A stretch of DNA of 59,627 bases from DTU036 sp964346475 (GTDB lineage Bacteria; Bacillota; Clostridia; Peptostreptococcales; Acidaminobacteraceae). A program made the position numbers and the translations under genes. The notes below the pieces were generated by a model. The model was not told where the DNA came from. It saw only the letters and a list, made by a program, of their open reading frames with translations, and ran no database searches. Positions 26,001 through 35,539 of the stretch are shown in pieces (the stretch's first letter is position 1; every line of letters begins with the position of its first letter). The stretch covers positions 1 through 59,627 of the forward strand of contig CAYFUM010000006.1 of assembly GCA_964346475.1 (NCBI GenBank). The letters are read 5' to 3'.

Positions 26001-26435
26001 ATGAAGAGATTTTTAAAAGCTCTCCAGCTAACTAATAGGGTGGATTTTGATGAAGCCTTAGAGGTTGACCTAGGTGGAGATGGCCTAGATAAAGCCCATA
26101 TTTGGGGGAATATACGTAGAGAAGACCACGAGCTTGTCTTAGAGTTTGAGGCCGAGGCTCTACTAAGTTCAGTCTGTGATCGTTGCCTCGAAGCATGTCA
26201 GTGCACTATTCATGTCAATTATTGTGAGAGCCTTGATGATGAAACCAGGGAAATGAGCCTTGAAGAAATAGCCAGACAGGAGTTTATTTTGCAAAGGCCC
26301 CTGCAGAGTCTATGTTCTGAGGATTGTAAAGGGCTCTGTACGCTGTGTGGCGCCAATCTCAACCTAGGAAGTTGTGATTGCCAGGCCCCCATAGACCCAA
26401 GACTTGAAAAACTACTGACATTAAAACAGGACTAG
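26001..26435 (+). CDS. yceD: YceD family protein (DUF177)
   Basis: 144 residues. YceD proteins are encoded just before L32 in most bacteria and are linked to 23S rRNA or ribosome large-subunit accumulation; the exact action is unknown. The family's metal-type cysteines are present: CDRCLEACQC (about residues 58-67) and the C-terminal run CSEDCKGLC, CGANL, CDC. It directly follows a near-consensus promoter, and rpmF follows 13 bases after its stop. Confidence 0.9.
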   Translation: MKRFLKALQLTNRVDFDEALEVDLGGDGLDKAHIWGNIRREDHELVLEFEAEALLSSVCDRCLEACQCTIHVNYCESLDDETREMSLEEIARQEFILQRPLQSLCSEDCKGLCTLCGANLNLGSCDCQAPIDPRLEKLLTLKQD

Positions 26436-26448
26436 GAGGTGAAAGACC

Positions 26449-26628
26449 ATGGCAGTACCAAAGAGAAAGACATCTAAAGCTCGTAGAGATAAAAGAAGAG
26501 CCAGCAATATTAAAATGAGTGCACCACAGCTTGTTGAGTGCCCCAGTTGTCACGAAAAGAAAATGCCCCATAGAGTATGTCCTCATTGTGGCAAATATAA
26601 AGGCGAAGAAGTTATATTCGTCGAATAA
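26449..26628 (+). CDS. rpmF: Ribosomal protein L32
   Basis: 59 residues, starting at ATG 26449 after AGGAGGTG. It begins MAVPKRKTSKARRDKRRA and carries the four-cysteine zinc site CPSC ... CPHC of the C+ form of L32. Part of the 50S subunit. The position between yceD and plsX is the standard arrangement. A short hairpin terminator follows, which may let more L32 than PlsX be made. Confidence 0.97.
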   Translation: MAVPKRKTSKARRDKRRASNIKMSAPQLVECPSCHEKKMPHRVCPHCGKYKGEEVIFVE

Positions 26629-26629
26629 T

Positions 26630-26652
26630 AAAGCCCTGTTGAGGGCTTTTTC
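26630..26652 (+). terminator. Terminator after rpmF, probably partial
   Basis: AAAGCCCT (26630-26637), loop GTTG, AGGGCTTT (26642-26649) and a T-run. The genes downstream have no clear promoter of their own, so readthrough into plsX is likely. Confidence 0.85.
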
Positions 26653-26668
26653 TTAAGGGGGTGAACAC

Positions 26669-27277
26669 ATGAAAAGGTGTATACACTGTAAGAATAATAT
26701 CGATGAGCACTATCGCATATGTCCCTATTGTGGAGAGAACCAGGATTATGCCACGGCGATAAATAATCCCCCCCTTACCAGGTACAAATTAACTCCCGAG
26801 GAGAAAAAGGTAGAGCTGGATAGGCCAAGCAACTATAGCCTGATAGTTTTTGTCACTAACTCACTCTTAATGACAGCCCTAGCCTATCTACTAGTTAAAC
26901 AGTGGAAGAGCCTTCCACTGGTATTTTTGTTTACATTGGGCGCCCAGTATGGTCTGGCCCTGGGGGCCTATGGTCTGGGCAGGCTTGCCTTTTCCCTGGA
27001 GACGGACTTTTCCTTATTTTTTGATATTGTGGGAGACTATAGCCTACCTGGGGTCCTAGTAGGAACCCTCTTACTTTTTGGAAACTTTTTCCTCCCAGTG
27101 AGGCTGGTATTTTTCCTTCTTGTTTTTAATGTCAGCTTGATTTTTTCAGCCAGTCTCTCTGCTCTTTTAGGGCCGGCTAAGAGGGTCTACGCCCTGGTTA
27201 GTGGCTTTGTCTATCTTTTAATGCTCCTAGCTATCTTTTTGTTTAGGTGGCTTTTTCTACTAGATTTAGTTAATTAA
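26669..27277 (+). CDS. Zinc-ribbon membrane protein, unknown function
   Basis: 202 residues. A zinc ribbon opens the protein (CIHCKNNI ... CPYCGEN, residues about 4-22). A polar linker leads to four or more membrane helices from about residue 50, such as YSLIVFVTNSLLMTALAYLL. The AAGGGGGTG before ATG 26669 gives the start. It is inserted between rpmF and plsX, where other genomes usually have none; proximity to lipid synthesis suggests a membrane role but nothing more can be said. Confidence 0.7.
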   Translation: MKRCIHCKNNIDEHYRICPYCGENQDYATAINNPPLTRYKLTPEEKKVELDRPSNYSLIVFVTNSLLMTALAYLLVKQWKSLPLVFLFTLGAQYGLALGAYGLGRLAFSLETDFSLFFDIVGDYSLPGVLVGTLLLFGNFFLPVRLVFFLLVFNVSLIFSASLSALLGPAKRVYALVSGFVYLLMLLAIFLFRWLFLLDLVN

Positions 27278-27323
27278 TAACCACCTAGTGGGTGGTATAT
27301 CCTCTTATGAAAAGGAGATATTT

Positions 27324-28310
27324 ATGCGCTTGGGAATAGATGTACAGGGAGGAGACAAGGCACCTCTTGAGATTCTAAAGGGGGTCTATAGGGCTGCCGA
27401 GAAAGTAGAGGCGGAAATTGTCCTCTATGGTAAAGAGGAAGTAATCCTGGACTTTGATAAAGCCTGCCCCTTTGAGATTATAGACTGTAGAGAGGTTATA
27501 AGTGGCGAGGACATACCGGTAGAAGCCATTAGAAAAAAGCGGGACTCTTCTATGCTCAGGGGGATTATGGACCTGAGGGAGGGAAAGATCCAAGGTTTTC
27601 TATCAGCAGGTAACAGCGGAGCCCTGCTGGCAGCAGGGGTTCTAAGGCTGGGTAGGCTGGGAGGGATTGAAAGACCAGCCCTGGCCATACCCTTTCCCAC
27701 TGTCAGGGGTATCAGCCTCCTCCTAGACGCCGGGGCCAACGCCGATGTAAAACCCACTTCCCTTAGGGACTTTGCCCTAATGGGGAGTCTCTATAGAGAG
27801 GGGGTTATGGGTCAGAAAAACCCCAAGGTGGCCCTGGTCAATATTGGTGAGGAAGCCGGTAAGGGCAACCAGCTAGTCAGGGATAGCTTTCCCTTAATTG
27901 AAGAGCTTGATATTAACTTCCTTGGCAGTATAGAGGGGAGGGAGATTCCTGAGGGCCTGGTGGACGTCATTGTCACCGATGGCTTTACAGGAAATGTTAT
28001 ATTAAAATTAGCTGAGGGGATGTTTAAAAGCTATGGTGAGCTCCTTAAGGATAACCTCCTAGCAAGCTTTAGAGGTAAGCTGGCGGGGCTCCTTATCAAG
28101 GACTCCCTAAAGCCCCTGGCTAAAAAGCTTGACTATAAGGAGTATGGTGGGGCCCCCCTTCTTGGGGTCAAGGGCTATCTAGTCAAGGCCCATGGCTCCA
28201 GCGATGAAAAGGCAATTATGAATGCCCTCTATTTTCTAGAAAAATATGTGGCCAGCGACATGATAAAAAAGCTGGAGAAGGCCTTGGAAGAAAGAAGTGA
28301 AGATAAATAA
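27324..28310 (+). CDS. plsX: Phosphate acyltransferase
   Basis: 328 residues. Makes acyl-phosphate from acyl-ACP and phosphate, the first step of phospholipid synthesis in Gram-positives. Motifs: RLGIDVQGGDKAP at the N-terminus, SAGNSGALLA, DAGANADVKP, NIGEEAGKGN and VTDGFTGNV. ATG 27324, with AAGGAGA upstream, replaces a longer frame start at 27288. A small inverted repeat (ACCACC/GGTGGT, 27280-27296) precedes it; no clear FapR box is seen. rnc overlaps its end. Confidence 0.96.
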   Translation: MRLGIDVQGGDKAPLEILKGVYRAAEKVEAEIVLYGKEEVILDFDKACPFEIIDCREVISGEDIPVEAIRKKRDSSMLRGIMDLREGKIQGFLSAGNSGALLAAGVLRLGRLGGIERPALAIPFPTVRGISLLLDAGANADVKPTSLRDFALMGSLYREGVMGQKNPKVALVNIGEEAGKGNQLVRDSFPLIEELDINFLGSIEGREIPEGLVDVIVTDGFTGNVILKLAEGMFKSYGELLKDNLLASFRGKLAGLLIKDSLKPLAKKLDYKEYGGAPLLGVKGYLVKAHGSSDEKAIMNALYFLEKYVASDMIKKLEKALEERSEDK

Positions 28311-28965
28311 GCTATTAGATAAACTATCAATCGACTATAGAAATCTAGCCCCCTATGAACTGGCCCTGGTCCATCCCTCCTACCAGAACGAACATGGTCT
28401 TGAGGATAACAACCAGCGCTATGAATTTCTAGGGGATGCTGTGGTGGAGCTTATAGTGAGTAACTACCTTTTTAATGAGCTTTCATCCCCCGAGGGGGAG
28501 CTTACCAGGATGAGGGCTTCCCTGGTCAGGGAGGAGACTCTAGCAAGACTGGCAAGAAAGCTGAACCTCCAGGCCTATCTACTCCTGGGAAAGGGAGAGG
28601 AGCTAATAGGGGGGAGAAGGAGAGATTCAAACCTGGCTGACTGCTTTGAAGCCTTTATGGGGGCCCTTTATAGGGACCTGGGCTATATAAGGGCCCAGGA
28701 GTTTTTCCTAGAGAATTTTCTTGATGAAATTAAAGAGATTAGAGGAGGTCAGGCTCTAAAGGACTACAAGTCTGAGCTTCAGATCCTCTGCCAGAGCCAG
28801 GGTAAGAGCCTGGCCTATAAACTAGTGGAGGCCACAGGCCCCGACCATGAAAAGAGCTTTCTTGTCGCCTGCTACATAGATGGAAGGGTCAAGGGCCAGG
28901 GTAGGGGTTCAAGTAAAAGACAGGCGGAGCAAGAGGCAGCTAGGGAGGCCCTGGGTGAACTATAG
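28297..28965 (+). CDS. rnc: Ribonuclease III
   Basis: 222 residues. Cleaves double-stranded RNA in rRNA processing and mRNA turnover. The N-terminal nuclease domain has the signature RYEFLGDAVVELI (about residues 41-53) and the second acidic site in DCFEAFMGALYRD. The double-stranded RNA-binding domain ends the protein from about residue 150 (DYKSELQ ... KRQAEQEAA). GTG start at 28297, inside the end of plsX. The common acpP gene between plsX and rnc is missing here. Confidence 0.96.
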   Translation: MKINKLLDKLSIDYRNLAPYELALVHPSYQNEHGLEDNNQRYEFLGDAVVELIVSNYLFNELSSPEGELTRMRASLVREETLARLARKLNLQAYLLLGKGEELIGGRRRDSNLADCFEAFMGALYRDLGYIRAQEFFLENFLDEIKEIRGGQALKDYKSELQILCQSQGKSLAYKLVEATGPDHEKSFLVACYIDGRVKGQGRGSSKRQAEQEAAREALGEL

Positions 28966-29953
28966 TAACATTCCAATCTTTATATCCCACCAGGGTTGTA
29001 GCCATGACTGTGTCTACTGCAACCAGAGGGTCATTACTGGTGAGGGGGGTAATCCTCCTAAAGAGGAGATAATAAGTACAATCGAGGAGCACCTTAGCAC
29101 CCTAAGAGATGACAGCATCAAGGAGATCGCCTTTTTTGGCGGTAGTTTTACTGCTCTAGACCAGCTGACCCAGGCCTTTTATCTAAATATAGCCAGGGAC
29201 TATGTTGGGAAAAAGGGAATTATTGGGATAAGATTTTCCACCAGGCCCGACGCCATTGATGAAAGGGAGATGGCCTTTTTAGCAAACTACCCTATTTCCA
29301 CCATTGAGCTGGGTGTCCAGTCCCTAGATAGCACTGTTCTCAAGGCCAGTGGCAGGGGCCATGGCATTGTGGAGGTTTTAAGGGCTGTCAACCTCATTAA
29401 GCAGACCGACATCAAGCTGGGGCTGCAGATGATGACAGGGCTACCCCAGGACCACTATGATAGTGCAATTTTTACAGCCGAGAAGATTATTTCCTTAAAG
29501 CCAGATTTTGTTAGGATTTATCCCACCCTGGTAATCAAGGGTACAGGCCTGGCAAGGATGATGGAAAGAGGCCTCTATACCCCCTGGAATTTAGATGAGA
29601 CCCTGGAACTCTGCAGTGACATAGTTTCACTTTTTCTCAGGGCAGGTATTCCTGTTATAAGGCTGGGACTCTACTCCTCGGATGAGGACTTTTTATCCTC
29701 CATCCTGGCCGGTCCCTATCATCCAGCTCTTAGGAGCCTGGTTATAGGTAGGCTCTATAGAAAGACCCTGATGGAGACCGGGGACCCCCTTGATATTGAG
29801 ATAAATAGCAGGGAAATTTCCTACCTGGTGGGTCAGTCTAGAGAAAATCTTAAATACCTTGAGAGCCGGGGGAGAAAGCTAAGCTTTACTATTAACGATA
29901 GCCTTGAAAGAAATGGTTTTTTACATGAGGGCAAGTTTAAATATATCTACTAG
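28955..29953 (+). CDS. Radical SAM protein (Elp3-like, rnc-smc locus)
   Basis: 332 residues from GTG 28955, which overlaps the end of rnc and has GGGAGG six bases upstream; the longer frame start lies inside rnc and is rejected. The Fe4S4-binding motif is GCSHDCVYCNQ (about residues 14-24), followed by EIAFFGGSFTALD and ELGVQSLD, typical of the Elp3/HemN-like radical SAM group. Related proteins sit between rnc and smc in many clostridia. Substrate unknown; tRNA modification is a reasonable guess from the Elp3 resemblance, without the acetyltransferase domain. Confidence 0.88.
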   Translation: MNYSNIPIFISHQGCSHDCVYCNQRVITGEGGNPPKEEIISTIEEHLSTLRDDSIKEIAFFGGSFTALDQLTQAFYLNIARDYVGKKGIIGIRFSTRPDAIDEREMAFLANYPISTIELGVQSLDSTVLKASGRGHGIVEVLRAVNLIKQTDIKLGLQMMTGLPQDHYDSAIFTAEKIISLKPDFVRIYPTLVIKGTGLARMMERGLYTPWNLDETLELCSDIVSLFLRAGIPVIRLGLYSSDEDFLSSILAGPYHPALRSLVIGRLYRKTLMETGDPLDIEINSREISYLVGQSRENLKYLESRGRKLSFTINDSLERNGFLHEGKFKYIY

Positions 29954-29961
29954 GAGAGGCA

Positions 29962-32900
29962 ATGTTTCTTAAATCCATGGAACTAAAGGGTTTTAAATCC
30001 TTTGCTGATAGAACTTATATAGATTTTTTACCTGGGGTTACCTGTATAGTGGGCCCCAATGGTTGTGGTAAGAGTAACATCATAGATGCGATTAGGTGGG
30101 TTCTTGGTGAGCAGAGTTCTGCCTCCCTCAGAGCCCGGCGCATGGAGGATGTTATTTTTTCTGGTACCAAACACAGGGCCTCTTTAAACTTTGCTTCTGT
30201 TCGCCTGGTCTTTTCCCAGGCCCAGGCTATCTCTCCTGGTGGTCTAGAGGAGCTCAGTGTGGAGAGGATCCTCCATAGGAGTGGTGAGTCCACCTACAAA
30301 ATAAACTCCCAGGCTGTAAGATTGAGGGATCTTAGAGAGCTCTTTATGGACACTGCTGTTGGTGTCAGTGGCTACTCCCTGATCAGCCAGGGGGATATCG
30401 ATGACATACTTAAAGAAAACAAGCAGGATAGAAGAAAAATCTTCGAGGAAGCCTCGGGTATCAGCCTTATCCACTATAAGAAGGAGGAGGCTTCAAGGAG
30501 GCTTCTTAGGGTTGAAGACCACTACCTTAGGATCATGGACATACTAGAGGAGGTCACTAAACAGAGGGAACCCCTAAGACTGGAGAGAGATAGGGCCCTG
30601 AGCTACCAGGCTCTATCAAAAAGGGCCAGGGAGATTGACCTCTTCTATGCCCAGCAGGACCATATGGCCTATGAAGGCCAGGAAGAGGACCTATCAAGGG
30701 AGCTGGGAAGGCTAGTCTATGACCTAGAAAAACTCCTGGAGGAAAAGGAGAGCCTCCAGTCCATGAGGGAGAAAGAGGAAGAAAAAAGAAGGGGTCTAGC
30801 CAGTGAGTATGGCCTCTACCAGGACCTTCTAGGAGAAAAAACTTCCAAAAGGGATGAAATCTACCTGGATCTGCGCCTCAAGGAGGAGAGATTAAGGCAG
30901 GTGGAAAGGGAGGAAGCTAGCCAAGAAAGGGACTATGAACTCTTTGATAATGGTAGCTCCCAGGCTGCAATGGCCAGGGCCCAGGACAAGCTGGAGGTCT
31001 CTAGAAAGAGGCTGGAGGAGCTGAGGGAAGAAATCAAGGAGAAGGGGGCCAGCCTTGACTACCAGAGCCGGGACGCTAGGAGTCTTGAGCTAAAAAAGGA
31101 AGAAACCCTTGCAAAGCTCCAGCAGATAGACAGTGAAAAAGCCCATCTTGAAAAGCAAAGCCAGCTTCAGGGCCTTGAACTTAAAGGCTATGAAGAAGAC
31201 AAAATAAACCTAACTAGAAGCCTAGAAGAGCTAGGAACTGAGAAACTAAGCCTGGAGGCCGATGGAGCTTCCCTGGAGAGGGGAAGATTTAGGCTGGAGA
31301 GGTCTAGAAGGGAAATCCTAGAGGAAAAAAGAGGCCTGGAGGAGGAGAAAAACCTCCTTGCCACTAGAAGGGCCGAAATAAGCTCGGCAATCGCCTCCCT
31401 TGATAGGAATATTAAGCTCTATGAGGAGTGGGAGCTGGAGGGAGAAAAGGATTTAAACCAGCTTAAAAATAGAATTGGAGGCAGCATCCTCCACCATGGG
31501 CTAAAGCCAGAAAAGGGCTTTGAAAAGGCCCTGGAAGCTGCCCTGGGTCCAGCGATTAATAGCCTAGATATCAGAAGTGTAAGGGAGGCTTTAGAGGAGC
31601 CTGGTGAGGACTACCTGGTTAATCTCCTCTATGAGCTGCCAGAGAGGGCCTCTGCCAGTGATCCTGCAAGCCTAGGCAGGATGGCGGACTTTGTAGAGGG
31701 GTCTGAAGAGCTTATAGGAGCTCTACTGGCTTCAAGCCTGGTCTATAGGAATCTTGAGGAGGCCTTAAAAGGCCCTAGCCAGGCAAGAAGGATAACCCTA
31801 GCTGGCCAGAGGCTGGAGGGAGGCTTTTATTACCCCTGGGATCCGGCACCCAGCCCCTTTGAGATAGGCTTAAAGCTCAAGGAAAACCGCCAGGAGAAAA
31901 AAGAACTAGAAGAGGATCTGGAAGAGCTGGATAAGAAAATCAGCCAGGGAGCCAGCCTTTTAATAGAGAATAAAGCCAGAGAAGAGGCCTTTTTAAAAGA
32001 GGAAGCTAGCCTTCTTGAAGAAGAGGAGGCCTATAAAAAAAGGCTCTCACACCTTGAAGGCGATGAGAGGGTCCTCCTTTATAAACTAGAAGAAAAAAGC
32101 CAGGACCTTGAAAAGCTTAGGGGCAGCCTTGAGAGCCAGGGCCTAAGGCTTGGGGAGCTAGCTAAAATCCAGGATAGACTTTCTGGCGAGCTATTAAGGC
32201 TAGAAGAGGCTCTTAAGCCAAGTTCTGGCCAGGACCTTGCTAAGCTTCAGGAAAAGCTCTTGGAGCTGAGGCTAGAAGAGGCGGCTCTTGGGGAGGAAAC
32301 CAAGAGGTGGCAGGCTGAAGTGGAGAGCCTTAGGGCTCAGAGTGAAGAGCTTGATAAAAGGGAAAAATATAGGCAGGAACAAAAAAGGCTCAGGGAAGAG
32401 GAAAAGCTCAGCCTGGATGGGGAGCTGGATGGGATCAGGGAAGACTATGCCGGCCTCCAGCTTGAAATAAAGAAGCTGGATGAAAAGGCCTTTGGCCTTA
32501 AAAAGGAGCTGGATAGCCTTAGACTCAGGTCCCAGGAGAGTCAGGCAAGAAGGGAAGCTCTGGATGATAGGCTCTATGAGATCCAGGGGGAGAAGGCCAA
32601 GAAGGAAGTTGAGCTAGGAAGGCTGGAGGAGAGAAAGTCGGCTCTATCCCAGGAGATATGGAGGCTCTATGAGCTCAGTATGCTCCAGGTCAAGGATTTA
32701 AAGCTCAGCTGTGATGAGCCCAGGAGCGCAAGAAGAAAGATCCGCCAGGAGATGCAAAAACTAGAGCCGGTTAATCTCCAGGCTCCCAGGGAGTTTGAAG
32801 AGATTGATGAGCGCCACAGCTTTTTAAGTGAGCAGCTGGCTGATATAGAAGAAAGCAAGGCAGATCTCTTAAGGACCATAGGGGGCCTTGAAAGAAGGAT

Positions 32901-33357
32901 GAAGGAAGACTTCCTTAGCAGCTTTGAAGCCATTAGGGAGAATTTCAAGGAGATCTTCTCCCACCTCTTTAGAGGTGGTCAGGGGGATATACTCCTGGAG
33001 GATCCCCAGGATATTTTAACCAGTGATATAATTATCCTGGCTTCACCTCCCGGTAAAAGACTCCAGCATATGAATCTCTTAAGTGGAGGGGAAAAGGCCC
33101 TGACAGCTATTGCCCTGCTCTTTGCAGTGCTTAAGACTAAACCAGCTCCCTTCTATGTACTGGATGAGATAGAGGCAGCACTGGATGATATAAATATCCA
33201 GCGCTTTGGCACCTTCCTGGAGGAGTTCTCCATAGGAAGCCAGTTTATCCTTATAACCCATAGAAAGGGTACCATGGAGTTTGCCGACGCCCTCTACGGA
33301 GTATCTATGGAGGAGAAGGGTATTTCTTCTCTAGTATCTTTAAAGATGGAGGAATGA
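29962..33357 (+). CDS. smc: Chromosome segregation protein SMC
   Basis: 1131 residues, slightly shorter than the usual 1170-1190. Condensin-like ATPase that organises the chromosome. Walker A is GPNGCGKSN (about residues 32-40), the hinge is near 500-640, flanked by two long Glu/Lys/Arg/Leu coiled coils, and the C-terminal head has LSGGEKAL and Walker B FYVLDEIEAALDD. ATG 29962 follows GGAGAGGC. ftsY overlaps its stop by one base. Its partners scpA and scpB are not in the window. Confidence 0.97.
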   Translation: MFLKSMELKGFKSFADRTYIDFLPGVTCIVGPNGCGKSNIIDAIRWVLGEQSSASLRARRMEDVIFSGTKHRASLNFASVRLVFSQAQAISPGGLEELSVERILHRSGESTYKINSQAVRLRDLRELFMDTAVGVSGYSLISQGDIDDILKENKQDRRKIFEEASGISLIHYKKEEASRRLLRVEDHYLRIMDILEEVTKQREPLRLERDRALSYQALSKRAREIDLFYAQQDHMAYEGQEEDLSRELGRLVYDLEKLLEEKESLQSMREKEEEKRRGLASEYGLYQDLLGEKTSKRDEIYLDLRLKEERLRQVEREEASQERDYELFDNGSSQAAMARAQDKLEVSRKRLEELREEIKEKGASLDYQSRDARSLELKKEETLAKLQQIDSEKAHLEKQSQLQGLELKGYEEDKINLTRSLEELGTEKLSLEADGASLERGRFRLERSRREILEEKRGLEEEKNLLATRRAEISSAIASLDRNIKLYEEWELEGEKDLNQLKNRIGGSILHHGLKPEKGFEKALEAALGPAINSLDIRSVREALEEPGEDYLVNLLYELPERASASDPASLGRMADFVEGSEELIGALLASSLVYRNLEEALKGPSQARRITLAGQRLEGGFYYPWDPAPSPFEIGLKLKENRQEKKELEEDLEELDKKISQGASLLIENKAREEAFLKEEASLLEEEEAYKKRLSHLEGDERVLLYKLEEKSQDLEKLRGSLESQGLRLGELAKIQDRLSGELLRLEEALKPSSGQDLAKLQEKLLELRLEEAALGEETKRWQAEVESLRAQSEELDKREKYRQEQKRLREEEKLSLDGELDGIREDYAGLQLEIKKLDEKAFGLKKELDSLRLRSQESQARREALDDRLYEIQGEKAKKEVELGRLEERKSALSQEIWRLYELSMLQVKDLKLSCDEPRSARRKIRQEMQKLEPVNLQAPREFEEIDERHSFLSEQLADIEESKADLLRTIGGLERRMKEDFLSSFEAIRENFKEIFSHLFRGGQGDILLEDPQDILTSDIIILASPPGKRLQHMNLLSGGEKALTAIALLFAVLKTKPAPFYVLDEIEAALDDINIQRFGTFLEEFSIGSQFILITHRKGTMEFADALYGVSMEEKGISSLVSLKMEE

Positions 33358-34283
33358 TGAGTAGTATTTTTGAAAGATTTAAATCTTCTCTTAGCAAGAC
33401 CAGTAAAAATCTGGCCAGCAAAATAGATAGCCTTCTTGGCTACTATAGTGAGGTGGATGATGACTTCTTTGAGGAGCTTGAAGAGATTTTAATTCTGGCT
33501 GATCTTGGCTTTGAAACTACCGAGGCTGTCCTGGAGGAGCTAAGAAGCCAGGTTTATGATAGGATGCTCTCCTCTCCTGACCAGGTAAAACCCCTCTTGG
33601 AGGAGATACTCATCTCTAAAATTTCCAGGGAGAGGGGCCTGGATCTTGATAATCCCCCCAAGGTAATTCTTGTTATAGGGGTCAATGGGGCGGGTAAGAC
33701 CACCTCCATTGGCAAGCTGGCCAAGCTCTTTGTAAATGGCAATAAGTCAGTGCTCCTGGCTGCAGGGGACACCTTTAGAGCAGCTGCCATTGACCAGCTG
33801 GGGGTTTGGGCCGAGAGAGCCGGGGTGGATATGATCCGCCACCAGGAGGGCAGTGACCCAGGAAGTGTTATCTATGACGCAATCCAGTCGGCCAAGAGCC
33901 GGGGCACCGATGTCCTTATCTGTGATAGCGCAGGAAGACTCCACAATAAGAAAAACCTCATGATGGAGCTTGGAAAGATCTCCAAGATTATCCGCAGGGA
34001 GTACAGTGAGGAGGAGATCTTCACCCTGCTGGTCCTGGATGCGACAACGGGCCAGAATGCCCTGTCCCAGGCTGAGATCTTTAAGGACTATGCCAAGATC
34101 GATGGACTTATCCTCTCCAAAATGGATGGCTCCAGCAAGGGGGGCTTTGTCTTTGCCATAGGGGATAGGCTGGATGTACCCGTGGTCTTTATGACTCTGG
34201 GAGAAAAAATTGATGATATAGCAGCCTTTGATGCAGAGTACTTTGTAAAAGGCATTTTTGAAAAGGAAATCCCTGGTGACTAG
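33357..34283 (+). CDS. ftsY: Signal recognition particle receptor FtsY
   Basis: 308 residues. GTPase that docks the signal recognition particle at the membrane. NG domain motifs: GVNGAGKTT (G1), DTFRAAA, DSAGR, and SKMDGSSKGG. It lacks the long acidic N-terminal A domain seen in E. coli, as usual in Firmicutes. Of the two ATGs at 33354 and 33357, the second has better spacing from GGAGG (33348-33352). Neither ylxM nor ffh follows; a terminator and a convergent gene come next. Confidence 0.96.
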   Translation: MSSIFERFKSSLSKTSKNLASKIDSLLGYYSEVDDDFFEELEEILILADLGFETTEAVLEELRSQVYDRMLSSPDQVKPLLEEILISKISRERGLDLDNPPKVILVIGVNGAGKTTSIGKLAKLFVNGNKSVLLAAGDTFRAAAIDQLGVWAERAGVDMIRHQEGSDPGSVIYDAIQSAKSRGTDVLICDSAGRLHNKKNLMMELGKISKIIRREYSEEEIFTLLVLDATTGQNALSQAEIFKDYAKIDGLILSKMDGSSKGGFVFAIGDRLDVPVVFMTLGEKIDDIAAFDAEYFVKGIFEKEIPGD

Positions 34284-34294
34284 ACCAGGGATTT
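34267..34294. terminator. Terminator between ftsY and the Y-family polymerase gene
   Basis: AAATCCCTGGT (34267-34277) pairs perfectly with ACCAGGGATTT (34284-34294) around GACTAG. The left arm is inside the last codons of ftsY; the right arm reaches the stop of the minus-strand gene. Usable in both directions. Confidence 0.85.
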
Positions 34295-35522
34295 ATAATT
34301 TACTGCTAAGTATTAGTTCATCCTTGTCTTCGCCTACCCCTCCAATCATGGGCTCCACTGAGCTGTAGAGAAAGGAGGCCCTTTGGATAGCCTCCCTGCC
34401 AAAGCGCTGGCGCAATTCATCCAGGGCTTTATCCACCCTTCTGAGTTTTGCCTGGTCGGGGCTGAGAAAACTTTCTTCAAAGTAGTCATTGTCCACCAGG
34501 TGGCTAAGGGAGATTCCAAGTTGGCCCAGGGCCTCACCCTGCCAGAGCTCTTTAAAAAGGAGCTTGACCTCTCTAAAGATGGCAGTGGTTTCATCCAGGG
34601 GAGCCGGCATCTTTCTTTGGAGCCTTCTTCTTTTAAGTTTTGCATCCCTGTAGTGGAGGCTAATTACATAGGCCATCTTATCAATGGAGCGCAGCCTAAA
34701 GGAGACCATTTCACTTATCCCTAAGAGATAGAGTTCCAGACTCTCCAGGTCATCCAGGTCTCTGGGTAGGGTGGTGGAGTTACCCACAGCCTTGGCCTCA
34801 TAGGGGCTATAGCTTGTTATAGAGGAGTACTCCCTTCCCTGGGCGTAGCTATGGACCAGGATGCCCTGGCTCTTTAAATGGAGGTAGAGAAGCTCCTCCT
34901 TGGCCCTGGCCAGGTCTCCAATGCTTTCTATTCCCATCATATTTAGTTTATCCCTGGTCTTTCTTCCTACCATAAAGAGTTTCCCCACATCCAGGGGCCA
35001 GAGCTTGTCCTCAATTTCTTCATAGAAGAGGCTGTGGACCCTATTGGGTTTTTTAAAGTCCGAGGCCATTTTGGCTAGGAGCTTGTTGGGACCTACACCT
35101 ATGTTGACGGTGAAGCCCAGGTCCCTTTCTATCTCTTCTCTTAGTCTTTCGGCCTCTTCCAGGGGGCTTTTACTATGGCTCATATCAAGAAAGGACTCAT
35201 CTATGCTAAAGGCCTGGACCCTGGGGCTGTAGTTTGATAGGATTTCTCCCAGGGCCTGGGAGCATTTTTTGTAGAGCCAAAAGTTAGGGGCCGCCACCAC
35301 CAGTCCCTGGCATTTTTCAAAGGCACTCCTCAGGGTTTCTCCAGTTTTAATACCATAGGCCTTGGCTGGTATGCTCTTAGCCAGGATGATACCCCGGCGT
35401 TTTTCTGGGTCTCCTCCTATGGCCGAGGGAATATCTCTAAGGTCCAGGCTCTGGCCCTTGACCAGCCTGTAGCTGGCCTCCCAGCTTAAATAGGCACTAT
35501 TGACATCGACATGAAAAAACAT
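34293..35522 (-). CDS. dinB: Y-family DNA polymerase (DNA polymerase IV type)
   Basis: 409 residues. Low-fidelity translesion polymerase. The catalytic acids are in FFHVDVNSAYLSWEA (first Asp near residue 5) and AFSIDESFLD (near residue 105); the thumb and little-finger regions follow. The start has AGGAGG upstream. The promoter (listed) holds a LexA box between its -35 and -10, so SOS induction is expected. The FFHVDVNSAYLSWEA start resembles a Firmicutes Pol IV subgroup. No clamp-binding motif was checked with certainty. Confidence 0.9.
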   Translation of the reverse strand: MFFHVDVNSAYLSWEASYRLVKGQSLDLRDIPSAIGGDPEKRRGIILAKSIPAKAYGIKTGETLRSAFEKCQGLVVAAPNFWLYKKCSQALGEILSNYSPRVQAFSIDESFLDMSHSKSPLEEAERLREEIERDLGFTVNIGVGPNKLLAKMASDFKKPNRVHSLFYEEIEDKLWPLDVGKLFMVGRKTRDKLNMMGIESIGDLARAKEELLYLHLKSQGILVHSYAQGREYSSITSYSPYEAKAVGNSTTLPRDLDDLESLELYLLGISEMVSFRLRSIDKMAYVISLHYRDAKLKRRRLQRKMPAPLDETTAIFREVKLLFKELWQGEALGQLGISLSHLVDNDYFEESFLSPDQAKLRRVDKALDELRQRFGREAIQRASFLYSSVEPMIGGVGEDKDELILSSKL

Positions 35523-35539
35523 AGCATCCTCCTGGCCTA

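Noticed and set aside
27280..27296. ACCACC/GGTGGT inverted repeat before plsX as a FapR operator
   Set aside because: It does not match the FapR consensus (TTAGTACC-type half-sites); kept only as a small hairpin.
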